A DNA stretch of 64,000 nucleotides from Sweltsa coloradensis (lineage: Eukaryota > Arthropoda > Insecta > Plecoptera > Chloroperlidae): the NCBI GenBank assembly GCA_024449915.1, contig JAMZAV010000074.1, positions 891,001 through 955,000 of the forward strand. The letters are read 5' to 3'. Below, in pieces: positions 1-11,330 of the stretch (positions within the stretch are counted from its first letter, which is position 1; each line of letters starts with the position of its first letter). Below the pieces are notes generated by a model. The model was not told the origin of the DNA. It saw only the letters and a list, made by a program, of their open reading frames with translations, and ran no database searches. The position numbers and the translations under genes were made by a program.

Positions 1-1321
1 AGGGAGTTTCCTTCAGTGAAATACATGTATTGGATTGTGAAATGAAGACATCAATAGAAAGGTACTTCACATTCATGCAAAGTTTTGTAATCAGTTACAT
101 TACCAATCGTTCAGCTGCAATCAATCAACATCTGAGCGTGTGTTTTTTAGTTGGCTAGACCTCAGCGACTCCTCACAAATATTTGAACTCATCGGATTTA
201 TAATTATTAATGCATACCAAAGAGTGTATCGTATTTTATTCATTTATTGACGCGCGTCGTGATTTAAATTTAAATTAATGATTGGATAACGACACATTCA
301 TTATTTGGTTAACAATTGAAACCTAAATCGAACTGTTGTGTTCATAGCGTACCAACTATAACGACAAACTTGCATTTAAAAGATTTCGTACAAAATAGTT
401 TGTTAAACAATGCAGTGAAAAGTCCATACAAAATTATTGTCATTGAGCGAGGTACGAGCGTCTCCACTTGACTCTCATGGCTCGAATGTCTGTTTTTTTT
501 CTGTTACTGCTTCGGTACAGGTCGCACCGTTTCTCTGATCGACCTGAAATTTTGCACACATGTACATACCACCTATGCGGGTTGCTGTAAAGTTTTTGAA
601 CAAAAAAAGAGAGAATGGATAAAATTCACCGCCATCTAGAGGACCTTGACATCATTTCTTTGGGAAAACTATTTTAACTCTTTGATAACAAATAAAACAC
701 TGCTTCCTCGATAGTATTTTGATTACTTCAAGGTGGCAGTGCATAGTGACCAGAACTCCGTGCGACTTTTCGTTGCCATGGTAACGGTACTTTTGTTAAA
801 ATGTAATTTCTATCTACACTACTTAAGGTCGTGACTGATTTAGCTGAAAATTTGTAAAATAAGAGAGAATGTTGTACTTATTGACCCTGCAAAATTTCAT
901 AACGATCGGATTTTTTTTTATTTTTTTTATTTTTATAACCAACGATCGGATTTTGTTCAAAAACTATACAGCAACCCGCATAGGTGGTATGTACATGTGT
1001 GCAAAATTTCAGGTCGATCAGAGAAACGGTGCGACCTGTACCGAAGCAGTAACAGAAAAAAAAACCAGACATTCGAGCCATAAGAGTCAAGTGGAGACGC
1101 TCGCTACGCTCGCTCATCTATCGAGGAAGCAGTGTTTTATTTGTTATCAACGAGTTAAAATAGTTTTCCAAAGAAATGATGTCAAGGTCCTCTAGATGGC
1201 GGTGGATTTTATCCATTCTCTCCTATTTTACAAATTTTCAGCTAAATCGGTCGAGACCTTCAAGACTTATTTAGTATGTATATTATGGAATGTGGTACTC
1301 GGGTCGTGTTGCACGTACCGG

Positions 1322-1362
1322 TGCTCGCTCAACAAGGCGACGGGACTTTAGCGTTTTCCTAG
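1322..1362 (+). mobile_element. Helitron-like 3' terminus (hairpin plus CTAG)
   Basis: The stretch has a degenerate GC-rich stem (aaggcg ... agcgtt) followed a few bases later by CCTAG and then T. The same terminus recurs at 3958-3998, 13671-13707 and 63208-63236, where the stem is AACGC/GCGTT. A hairpin just before CTRR with T outside is the hallmark of Helitron 3' ends. No Rep/helicase protein is present, so it would be non-autonomous. The family assignment is inference. Confidence 0.45.
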
Positions 1363-1842
1363 TATAGTCAATTGAGTGTTATTCTGTGTTATAAGGCAAC
1401 ATCGTTGGCTGCAGACACCACTAAAAGTTCATTATTATAATCACAAAAACATCGCTTGTCTAATATTTTATTGTAACAGATAAACCAATCCAAATTAATG
1501 GAGCATGAGCTGGTTCTATGTGCTGACAAGAAAAAAATCGATAGAAAATACAAGTGCACTTGTTATTTATTACAACGAGTACGTACATACAATTACAACA
1601 GATATCAACCGATATCTATAAATATATCGACTAATAATACGTTAGCTTATGAGAGTTGAGCAAGTCCTTTTGCACCTGTAATATTAGTATCACAATTCTT
1701 AAGAGTTTATGATTAGACCACCAGAATGTTTTTCCTTCAATTATTTTCAGCACAACTCGGTAAAAAATATGTTTCTATCTTACTAAAAACAAAACAAACT
1801 ATCTCACGGCAGTTGGTGTAAACAAACTATCTTATATTTTAA

Positions 1843-1930
1843 TACAATACAGAAATTAAAAATCCATCTCGATCGGGGTTCCCGATTCTCCCACTTTCCG
1901 GTGACGCTTACCAACTAGACCACCAAGTCG
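1843..1930 (-). repeat. tRNA-like element, copy 1
   Basis: Read on the minus strand, this has the order A-box-like (GTTGG plus TAAG type) then B-box-like region, followed by an A/T tail containing aatttctg. It matches the copies at 4481-4572 (minus) and 4789-4910 (plus). It has several base losses relative to the others, so it is not a working tRNA gene. Confidence 0.5.
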
Positions 1931-2089
1931 TAACTATTTACTTCTTATTGTCGTTACATTATCTATAGAACTTGATGGATGGAACAATAAAGCATCGAAA
2001 ACAGCTGTTGCTGTTGAATTACCAACAAACATTTTATTATTCATTACCTATGCGTGGTAGTTCTAAGTAGGTCATGAACCGAATGTGTA

Positions 2090-2478
2090 AAGACACACAA
2101 AAGTACAAAAAAAACACATTCCGGATTTTTTTCTCCAGTGTAGTGAAATGGAATCTTCGCTTCGCTCGCTACGCTCGCTATGCTCATCCAAATATATTCG
2201 TGTGAAATTTGAGCGTAATCGAAAAATCATTTCTTGTGAAAATCGCAATTTTACGCTTTTTCCCGATTTAAAAAAAAAATCTTCGACTTAAAACATCTAC
2301 ATGCTTTATTCGATCGTAATGATTTTTTTCAGAACCTTAATTTTATGAACTAATATATTCGTGTGAAATTTGAGCGTAATCTAAAAATTTATCTCTTGTG
2401 AAAATCACATTTTTTTGTATTTAAAAAATTACGCCCATCCAACAACGCGCCTGAAAAAGCGTTTGCAAAGCTTCCTAA
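2090..2478 (+). mobile_element. Hairpin-ended AT-rich element, short copy
   Basis: Shares internal ttcgtgtgaaatttgagcg repeats and the end ATCCAACAACGCGCCTG...GCGTTTG...CTAA with copies at 12891-13707 and 62462-63236. The 3' hairpin arms are AACGC and GCGTT, and the last four bases, CTAA, fit the Helitron CTRR rule. The first ~100 bases are inverted relative to the longer copies, so this copy is rearranged. Confidence 0.5.
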
Positions 2479-3957
2479 TATGAATTTATTCCAAGTTTAC
2501 TGATTTTTTAAAGCAAATTATCATACTGGATCTCCTCGTTAAAATCAACGTGTAAGATGAACGGTTAAATTGAGTTTCCTTCAGTGAAATACGTGTTTGG
2601 ATTGTGAAATGAAGACATCAATAGAAAGGTACTTCACATTCATGCAAAGTTTTGTAATCAGTTACATTACCAATCGTTCAGCTGCAATCAATAATATCTG
2701 AGCGTGTGTTTTTTAGTTGGCTAGACCTCAGCGACTCCCCACAAATATTTGAACTTATCGGATTTATAATTATTAATGCATGCCAAAGAGTATGTGTCGT
2801 TGTATTTTATTCATTCATTGACGCGCGTCGTGATTTAAATTTAAATTAATGATTGGATAACGACACATTCATTATTTGGTTAACAATTGAAACCTAAATC
2901 GAACTGTTGTGTTCATAGCGTACCAACTATAACGACAAACTTGCATTTAAAAGATTTCGTACAAAATAGTTTGTTAAACAATGCAGTGAAAAGTCCATAC
3001 AAAATTATTGTCATTGAGCGAGGGTAGCGAGCGTCTCCACTTGACTCTTATGGCTCGAATGTCTGGTTTTTTTTCTGTTACTGCTTCGGTACAAGTCGCA
3101 CCGTTTCTCTGATCGACCTGAAATTTTGCACACATGTACATACCACCTATTCGGGTTGCTGTAAAGTTTTTGAACAAAAAAATGAGAGAATGGATAAAAT
3201 CCACCGCCATCTAGAGGACCTTGACATCATTTCTTTGGGAAAACTGTTTTAACTCTTTGATAACAAATAAAACACTGCTTCCTCGATAGTATGTTGATTA
3301 CTTCAAGGTGGCAGGGCATAGTGACCAGAATTCCGTGCGACTTTTCGTTGCCATGGTAACGGTACTTTTGTTAAAATGTAATTTCTATCTACACTACTTA
3401 AGGTCGTGACTGGTTTAGCTGAAAATTTGTAAAATAAGAGAGAATGTTGTACTTATTGACCCTGCAAAATTTCATAACGATCGGAACATTTTTTTATATA
3501 TATATTTCATATTGATTCTGCAAAATTTCATAACGATCGGATTTTTTTTTTATATTTTTTTTTTTATAACCAACGATCGGATTTTGTTCAAAAAACTATA
3601 CAGCAACCCGCATAGGTGGTATGTACATGTGTGCAAAATTTCAGGTCGATCAGAGAAACGGTGCGACCTGTACCGAAGCAGTAACAGAAAAAAAAAAAAC
3701 AGACATTCGAGCCATAAGAGTCAAGTGGAGACGCTCGCTACGCTCGCTCATCTATCGAGGCAGCAGTGTTTTATTTGTTATCAAAGAGTTAAAATAGTTT
3801 TCCCAAAGAAATGATGTCAAGGTCCTCTAGATGGCGGTGGATTTTATCCATTCTCTCCTATTTTACAAATTTTCAGCTAAATCGGTCGAGACCTTCAAGA
3901 CTTATTAGTATGTAATATTATGGGAATGTGGTACTCGGGTCGTGTTGCACGTACCGG

Positions 3958-3998
3958 TGCTCGCTCAACAAGGCGACGGGACTTTAGCGTTTTCCTAG
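3958..3998 (+). mobile_element. Helitron-like 3' terminus in repeat unit 2
   Basis: Counterpart of 1322-1362 in the second repeat unit, with the same ending CCTAG followed by T. It suggests that the ~1.36 kb leading part of each repeat unit is one non-autonomous element and that the rest is flanking DNA copied with it. Confidence 0.45.
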
Positions 3999-4480
3999 TA
4001 TAGTCAATTGAGTGTTATTCTGTGTTATAAGGCAACATCGTTGGCTGCAGACACCACTAAAGGTTCATTATTATAATCACAAAAACATCGCTTGTCTAAT
4101 AATTTCATGTTAATTATTGTAACAGATAAACCATTCCAAATTTAATGGAGTACTTGCATGAGCTGGTTCTATGTGCTGAACAAGAAAAAAATCGATAGAA
4201 AATACAAGTGCACTTGTTATTTATTAACAACGTAGTACGTACATACAATTACAAACAGATATCAAACCGATATCTATAAATATATCGACTAATAATACGG
4301 TTAAGCTTATGAGGGTTGAGCAAGTCCCTTTTGCACACTGTAATATTAGTATCAACAATTCTTAAGAGTTTATGATTAGACCACCAGAAAGATTTTTCCC
4401 TCAATTATTTTCAGCACAACTCGGTAAAAATATGTTTCTATCTTACTAAAAACAAAAACAAAACTATCCTTATTATTTAA

Positions 4481-4572
4481 TACAATACAGAAATTAAAAA
4501 AATCCATCTCGATCGGGGTTCCCGATTCTCCCATTTTCCGGGTGGACGCCTTAGCCAACTAGACCACCGAGA
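4481..4572 (-). repeat. tRNA-like element, copy 2
   Basis: On the minus strand it contains GGTCTAGTTGGCTAAGGCG (D-arm/A-box-like) and a T-arm-like GGG...CCCCGATC region, followed by T-rich sequence and aatttctgtattg. It is the unit 2 counterpart of 1843-1930. An open frame of 60 codons across it is accidental. Confidence 0.5.
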
Positions 4573-4726
4573 CGGTCACTATTTAACTTCTGTATTGTCG
4601 TTACATTATACATAGAACTTGAATGGATGGAACAATAAAGCATCGAAAAACTGTTGCTGTTGAATTGACCAAACAAACATATTTATAATGTCATTACCTT
4701 ATGCAGGTACTATGAGCGAGGGTATA

Positions 4727-4952
4727 TTTCTCGATTTGGATAGTCGGGAAACTGCAAGTTTTATAATGTAACGACAATACAAAAGTTATAGTTACCATCT
4801 CGGTGGTCCAGTTGGCTAAGGCATCCCCCCGAAAAGTGGGAGAATCGGGTTCGTACCCCGATCGGGATGAGTTTTTTTTTTAATTTCTGGATTATATTAA
4901 ATAATAACAATTTCACCTACGGGAGTGTTTCCCGACTATCCAAATCGAGAAA
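4727..4952. mobile_element. 226-bp TIR element (MITE-like) carrying a tRNA-like body
   Basis: Positions 4727-4752 and 4927-4952 are perfect 26-bp inverted repeats of each other. Between them lies a + strand tRNA-like sequence, 4793-4866: an acceptor-like ATCTCGG pairs with TCGGGAT, and TCGGG/CCCGA forms a T-stem around TTCGTAC. The anticodon arm is irregular. This combines terminal inverted repeats, typical of DNA transposons, with a pol III-type body. No clear target duplication could be fixed because the flanks are low-complexity. Confidence 0.6.
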
Positions 4953-5529
4953 AAAAAATATTCTTATAAAATAAACTTTTAATGCATCTGCTATATGATT
5001 GTATTTGCTCCAAGTTATGTATTTGTTGAGGAATTCACCAAAATATTATGTGGATGATAAAAAGCGTATTTTGAAGTTAAAACAGATTAATTTAGCACCA
5101 TTGTTTTTTTAAAACAGAAACACCAAGTTTGGTTTATTTCCATGGTACTTGCTTCATTGTAATAAAAAAAAAAAAAAAGATTCGGTTAATGATTTATGAG
5201 TTTTTAAAAACTATATTATAAAACATTTGTGTTCTGAACTGGATGTCAAATAAATGACACGGTTTAAAAAACGATTGTAAGGTAAATTTATCCCTTTACG
5301 TGATTGCATAATATATCATTTAGTGGCCCGTATCTAACTGAGAATGTAGCTAATGTAAACACACTTTACGTTGGAAATCGATATCCTGACAGAGTCGAAC
5401 TACGCTTAGAATTTTATCACAGCTTTCGCAGGACTGCAATATTCAAATTTTTTAAAGTGTGACCTTTCCTTTAGTAAACTAACAAGTTGAAAGGGGAATG
5501 GCGTGATAGAAATTCAACATGACACAATG
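4953..5529. other. AT-rich non-coding stretch
   Basis: I see nothing recognisable here beyond homopolymer runs, for example an A-run at about 5162. It is upstream intron of the PC2 gene if the missing 5' exons lie further left. Confidence 0.5.
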
Positions 5530-5544
5530 TAATAATTCGTCGCC

Positions 5545-5700
5545 GGCATAGCGTGCTTGCTAACCAAAACCTCAGCGCGTACACGCTAGCCTTTTAATCA
5601 GGAGGTCGACGGTTTGATCCCAGCCACTAACAATGCTTTTTCAAAGGTTTTTTGCCAGGAGTTTCCTTAGCCATACATAAAGGTATGGTATACAATTAAA
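5545..5700 (+). repeat. tRNA-derived SINE remnant
   Basis: Contains GACGGTTTGATCCCA, a near B-box, preceded at suitable distance by an A-box-like region, then a tail with gttttttgccaggagtttcc. Relatives are at 31010-31112 (minus), 53822-53990 (plus) and 12360-12470 (minus); two of these share CCTGACTGAAAGT. Degenerate. Confidence 0.4.
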
Positions 5701-6494
5701 AATTTATTTTTCTAACAGATCTTGGAAATTTCTTGCGGGCCATCCTAATTCCATGTCACCTTAATAGGGTCACAATGGTTTACTCGAAATAGGTAATTCC
5801 AAAAAAATGATCTTGTTATACTTAAAAGAATCACATAAAATAATCACCTTTACAAAATTTAAAGAGTATTGTAAGTCAGTGATGAATGCACATTTTCTTA
5901 TGAAGCAACATAAGTATAACGTTTTGATTAGTTTACCGGTGGCATGTCAGATTCGGTTAACTGCTCATACTTTCGAAGTTAATAAAACAAACAAGCACAA
6001 AGTTGATTAAAAAATAATTAGCTCTCAAGGATTCATGTTGTTGAGAACACATTTTCAGCACAAGTTATTCTTATTGTTTATTAATTAAAGCAGCGCTCTC
6101 AAAATAAGTAAAGTTGCAAAAAAAAAAACACCACAACGGTTTTCCCATGAGGGCGTGTTCTGTGGACTTTTGTTCCGTTCTAAATATTTCAGTAGATATG
6201 TCCCAAATTGGCGTTTTGTAAAAGTTGGCGTCTGTAAGTCTTCTATAACAATATCTGCGAACTATTCAACTAGCTGAATGATTTTGTAACTCAATCTAAT
6301 GAATAATGATACTGGTTATACCGAAACCATAAATAGCTGGCTAAATATTTTAAAATGATGTAAACTGCATTGAATTTATCTTGGTAATTTGATTAGTAGA
6401 GCGTTAATGTAGCCCTATAGAGTTCATTATAGAAAATTCTCCACTTATTTGAAAATATATTGTTCACTTTTTAAAATATAATCAATTATAAGAT

Positions 6495-6720
6495 TAAAAA
6501 AGGTGTGAAACGGGTCATTTCGCCGCGTCGCGTATTTACACTTACTAGTGTGTGAGTTCGACGTTTCGGAACAACTGTGGGTACCATCTTCAGGACGACT
6601 GATTGCTGAAAGTGCGTTTGCTCGTTGCCTCTCTCGTTCGGGATCGTGTTTGAATGCTTTGTTCAATGGAAATGCGGCTGGTCACGTGTGCATCCACTGC
6701 AACCTGGCTGGTAGTAGTTA
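6495..6720 (-). mobile_element. Penelope-like 3'-end remnant (tentative)
   Basis: On the minus strand the block reads CTGAAGATGG..., then CCGAAACGTCG, in the arrangement often seen at Penelope-like element termini. The rest (6600-6720) is GC-richer than its surroundings. No coding sequence of the element remains. The short open frames on both strands are by-products. Family assignment is from memory of motif style. Confidence 0.35.
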
Positions 6721-7309
6721 CACCCCCTTATTGTTGTTAACCGTCATAGCATAAAAATACTTCATTCTATGTATAAAAGTATGAAATTTGGCATGATGAA
6801 GGGCATGCATACCATACAAGAAATTTTGAGAAATTAGGTTACTAAACAATTTACCCAGGAACCCCCAAAGTCCAAGATGACGTTCGGAAATTGATATTCC
6901 TCTATGGTCTGATTTGTTTTTTTTCTGTATGAATGACATTTCAGGAGCCTAATAAATATTTGAGGTGAAAATTAACATTAGCAATTGGAAATATAAAATA
7001 AATATGAAGTGTGTTATTTATTCGTTGATTTGATTGGATTTCGGTTTCAACGCGTATGTTGAGAGCCTAATGAGTGTATATTTCAGGTCAAAATAATTAT
7101 GTTTTAATTTGATTACTTTATACATTATTCAAAAATTTAAATCCAAGATTACTGCAAGAGTTTAACTTTTCGGTATTTATGGTATTTTTATTTGTACCAT
7201 ATATTATCAGATACTGAATACAAATACGAGGTAAACATAGTATGCATTGTGTAATCCAAATATAGGTGCTCGTCACTAGGGCCAAGGTCAACTAGACAAA
7301 CTTCCTCCC

Positions 7310-7316
7310 TACTAAC
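7310..7316 (+). promoter_or_regulatory. Splice branch-site consensus upstream of exon at 7340
   Basis: The heptamer TACTAAC matches the strong branch-point consensus exactly. It lies 23 nt before the AG/exon junction at 7339/7340 and is followed by a pyrimidine-rich tract. Assigning it a splicing role is inference from position and sequence. Confidence 0.6.
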
Positions 7317-7339
7317 AGTGTGTTATTGTCTCCCTCCAG

Positions 7340-7428
7340 CCATGGTACGAGGTGTGCAGGGGAAGTGTCGGCTGCCAGGGACAACGGGGTCTGCGGCGTG
7401 GGCGTCGCTTACGACTCCAAAATAGCAG
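7340..7428 (+). CDS. amon: PC2 exon with catalytic histidine (first exon in window)
   Basis: This exon encodes the active-site His block of neuroendocrine convertase 2, a subtilisin/kexin-family Ca-dependent serine endoprotease that cuts prohormones and proneuropeptides at dibasic sites in secretory granules. The frame reads HGTRCAGEV, then [13 protein letters not shown]. The His of HGTRCAGEV is the second member of the Asp-His-Ser triad. The exon starts with the third base of a codon, presumably Ser, so the upstream intron is phase 2, and ends after the first base of a Gly codon (phase 1). The acceptor is a pyrimidine tract plus cag, with a consensus TACTAAC branch site 23 nt upstream. The exon with the catalytic Asp, the prodomain and the signal peptide are not in the window, so the gene is partial at its 5' end. 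PC1/3 or furin are excluded by the PC2-specific Asp in the exon at 25968. Confidence 0.95.
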
Positions 7429-9208
7429 GTAAATATAATTCTTCGTACCTTGTTTATCACTGCCTCAGAAAACAAATTAATTGTTGTTTCATATCATTCT
7501 TACTAAGATATAGTAATTATATCCTGCTATTAGTTGTGATTTTGTCATTTGTAATTCACTTATAATCACTAAACCAAAGTTCAATATACAGTAATGTATC
7601 CGCTTAGATAAAACATGGTCAAAGCAAACATGTTTTAGTTCCGAGACACACATCTGAAACATGTTGCGCTAAAATAATGTGTGTAATTTGTAATTAGATA
7701 GAATAAATAAATATTGCATTACAAAATTGCCCAAAACGTATCATTTGTAATGCGTTCAATACACATATGTGCCCAGACAAACTGCACATGCTAAGTTCAA
7801 ATGGTTGTGTTCTTGTATGTTATAGACTCGCTTATTGAGATGAATAAAGCTACCATGGGGAACTAGTTACATATTTTCTTGTGTATACCATTATATTTAT
7901 TTATTTGCACTTGTAAACCATGTTCTTGAGAATGAAATATGAAGTATCACGATAAAGCCCTACACTGTTTCTATTGTTTGGGATATTTTGCGAGCAAGCG
8001 TAGTTTATTGTGCGAGCGAAAGTGGGAGGGAAAGGAAAGTGTTGCTAAAGGAAAAGTTGCTACGGCGAGCGAACAAAATCAACTTCATCTCGGTTTATGA
8101 AGGGAATTTTGAGTAAACACTACGTTATGAACAATACTCTAATATACACTCAACGTTTGTTTATAAACTTACAGAATTCAAAACAGAGTTTCATCTGGCT
8201 CATATAAATGTAAAATGAATCTGCTTGAATTAACCATTACCCACCGGAATACGAAAAAGCCAGTCAAAACTAAACAGTTACAGTTGGCATACAAGGTATT
8301 TGGTGTATATTTGATACTGCAATGCGGTATGAAATACATAATAATGAATGTCTTACGTAGGGTTCCAGTTGAAATGTACCATATTTTGTTACGCAACATA
8401 ACATAACGTAACTCAACAGTATTCATAGGTTGAATTAAATCATCCGTTCATTGCTTTATTAATGAACCTGAAACAATACATTCAATTCAGTTATGCGAAT
8501 GAGTGTGTAGATTCTAAATACGACTTAAAAAAAATATTTAATAGTAGTAATAAAGCACTTAATTATATATGCCATTTGCCGCATAAAACAATATGCTCCT
8601 TAGCAATAGTAACTAATGGTTGTTGCAAGAACACTTTTAAATGTTTTAGTTGAAGAGAAGGTTTGATCCATGTCAGTATGCATATTCTCTCTTACCTGTC
8701 ACATTTATTAGTATTTTTTAGTTATTCAATATTTTATTAAATACTCATTTTCAAGATCGTACTTTTAACTAGCCTTAACTTCGTATGAAAGATGAATCGT
8801 GATACATTAATAGCTGATATTATAAATTAATTTCCGTAGTAGACTATCTGTAAAATTGTGAAGTGGCTTTAAATGGGTTGTACTTGCCTAGCTGTAGCAG
8901 GAAGAGGCTGTAGCTTTACCAATTGTGTCAGGAGTCTGAGCAATGATTGCTGCCGTTACATGAAGTAAAATCAATATTTTCTAAAATAGTACATTATAAT
9001 ATTAGTCTGAAATTAAACGTGAGTCTGTACTCTGCTGATAAAACAAAACTTCACCATTGGTATTGTAGAGTTTTTCACCCCCATTTGTATAGTTTAGTGT
9101 TATGCATTAGCTATGCCAATAAGTCGACTTGCATTAAAGAGCCAAGGTTATAATGGCCATAGTCAGGAAGAATTATAATTTACAAATGGAATAATAACTA
9201 CTTTTAAG

Positions 9209-9810
9209 GCTCTTTACAGAACACTTTTACCGAAATTTTGAAAGTGGAAAGAAAATGGCGGAAAGTTGGTTGAATGAATGAGGAACTTAAATAAAAAAGG
9301 GGGAAACACTTGTTTTTGTACAGGACAATTACGTCGATTTGGCCATTATATAATAAAAATTTTGGGTCAACAAGAAAATAAGAGTTCTAGGTGCAATACT
9401 TAATTTTAAGCTATGATTTTTTAAATGTTTAAACACACCTTTGTCTCCGCTCCGAGTATGAGGGAAAGTAATTTTGTGAAATAATGTTTATTATACTATT
9501 TTTGTCCACCGATTCAAAACTCTTATTTGTACCACGTGACAAAAAATATCGTACATCGAACATTTTTTTTCTCTTCTTCTCAGTACAGAGACAAAGGTGT
9601 GTTGACACAATAATAAACAAATCATAACTCAAAAAGTATAGCACCTAGAACTCTCATATTTCTTACTGACCCAAACTTGAAAATAATTGCCAAAATAAAG
9701 GTTTTGTCCCATCCAATTTATTAAATTTTTTTTATTCAATTTCCTCTTTCATTCAACTAGCTTTCATACATTTTCCATTCACTTTCAAAATATCAGTTAG
9801 AGAGCTCTGG
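9209..9810. repeat. Imperfect foldback, ~600 bp
   Basis: The left arm (about 9209-9444) and right arm (about 9585-9810) are reverse complements with mismatches and indels. Matched islands include ttctaggtgc, aagctatgatt and cacacctttgtctc on the left against their complements on the right. A spacer of about 140 bp separates them. No coding capacity; probably a degraded DNA transposon or MITE. Confidence 0.65.
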
Positions 9811-11149
9811 AATAGCCTTTGCCTTTTAGTTAGTAATTTTGGTTAATTATGTTGGCCTTTCAAGAGTTTTCAGATTCAGCTCCTTATGACGCTTTTCTGT
9901 TAATTATTGAAGTTTGATACAGATGCAGTAATCTCCACCTTTCTCGAACATTGTGACCTCGATAAAATAAACTTATCAGTTAAAGTTAAGATATCGTAAA
10001 AAAGCTTTTCTTTAGCCATATTTTACGCCAATATAATGACGTGACGTACCATAAAAGAGGTTTATTCCATAAGGTTATAAACTCGAAAATTTAACGCGAG
10101 CTTCTGCTTTTAAATTAATGTTGGACCTATTGCCTGAAAATATAATCTAAGTTTAATTTTGTTATAGATAACTTTTGTTCTTTGATACAGGGGATATAAA
10201 GAAATGATTAAATTTATCAAAGTTTTCCATTCATCATTCCATCATTGTACATCAGATACAGATAAACACACACTAAACACGGCAATTTCATTTAGAACTT
10301 TGCTGGAAAACTTTTAAATAGTTGATTTAAATTTATTATAAACTCATTTTGGATCATTCATGTACAATGGTTGGCATGTTTTTCGATTGATACATTGATT
10401 TCCAGTGTAAGACATCGAAGAAACAGTCTACAATAATAGTTGTTACTATACTGGAAATTGAATGCTGGAAGTTTCCTGTTTGGAGAAAATCGTTATTTAT
10501 TTCTGATCTCTACTTATTATTGTTTGAGTAAATCAAGAGCCAAAACTAAATTTAACGACAAAGCAACAAATAATAATTTGTTTTTCTAAAATATTTTCTA
10601 TCACATATACGCTCGCAAGCCAAGGAAAATCAATTGAGTTAAATAAAATAATTTTTGAAATTGTTAAGTTAGATGGTAAAAGTGGGCGAGTCTACAGGTC
10701 AGTTGAGTTTGCATATCCTTTATTTATACTAAAAATAAAGAGGTTGAACACTTAAAGATAAGCTTTTACAACCAGTTTATCGTTTTCAAGCTAGATCGAA
10801 ATCTGTTATTATTACAAATAAAAACTATTGATGGTGCTTAAAAACACCATAAAACGTTAAGGTAATACGTCATAAAAATTTACTAGCCGAACAATATTTG
10901 ATGGAGGTTTCATACGGCTGTAAATCACGCCATAATTCTCATACTTGTGGTAACTTTATTGGTATTATCTAGTTCTAGTACGAGCTATTGTCGGGGGACC
11001 CTGCGAGCAACGAAGTGACGTTATCGCGCTGACACTACACTTACCGCAATTTCAGTAGTGGCTAACCATTATATTATATTATGAAGAATAATTTAGAGTT
11101 GTGTGTATCACCTTAGCAATGAGCAAATGCTCCCCAAAACTCTATGCGT

Positions 11150-11330
11150 CAGTATTCGGGAACAAAGTTACCATGTGATGCGTCCATCCATCTGTGTGTG
11201 TGTCACGTCTCACGATAAAAACTGAACATAACCTCCGATTGACGTGTGATTTGGTCGACTTTGCACTTAAACAAGGATAACACAAAGTTGTTGGTGACCT
11301 TGGGGGCTAGAGGGGCGGGGCTACTTATTC
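11150..11330 (+). repeat. Dispersed repeat, copy 1
   Basis: Shares a diverged core with 61905-62090 in the same orientation: tccatcc, gtcacgt, tcac.ataaaaac, ctccg.ttgac and gtnaccttgggggn blocks occur in the same order. No known element is recognised. Confidence 0.4.

Larger units (their letters stand above)
1..2055. repeat. Large direct repeat, unit 1
   Basis: The sequence from base 4 onward recurs from about 2570 with near identity by eye over about 2.1 kb. Inside the unit, a block around 443-600 recurs inverted at 946-1110, and a block around 610-713 recurs inverted at 1110-1210, so the unit is itself built from inverted sub-repeats. Pieces of the same family occur again at 59220-59480. 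The 1450-2050 part of this unit lacks many single bases present in unit 2. Open frames of about 100 codons here are repeat shadows. Confidence 0.85.
2569..4700. repeat. Large direct repeat, unit 2
   Basis: Second copy of the unit at 1-2055, in the same orientation. It has one extra ~55 bp block near 3486-3540 (TA-rich with a duplicated aacgatcgg). Similarity fades near 4700, where a terminal-inverted-repeat element starts at 4727. The two units are separated by a different AT-rich element at about 2090-2478. Confidence 0.85.

Noticed and set aside
869..1195. 108-codon open frame at the 5' end and its cousin at 3512-3814
   Set aside because: They follow repeat blocks, differ by frame between the two units, and encode nothing recognisable.
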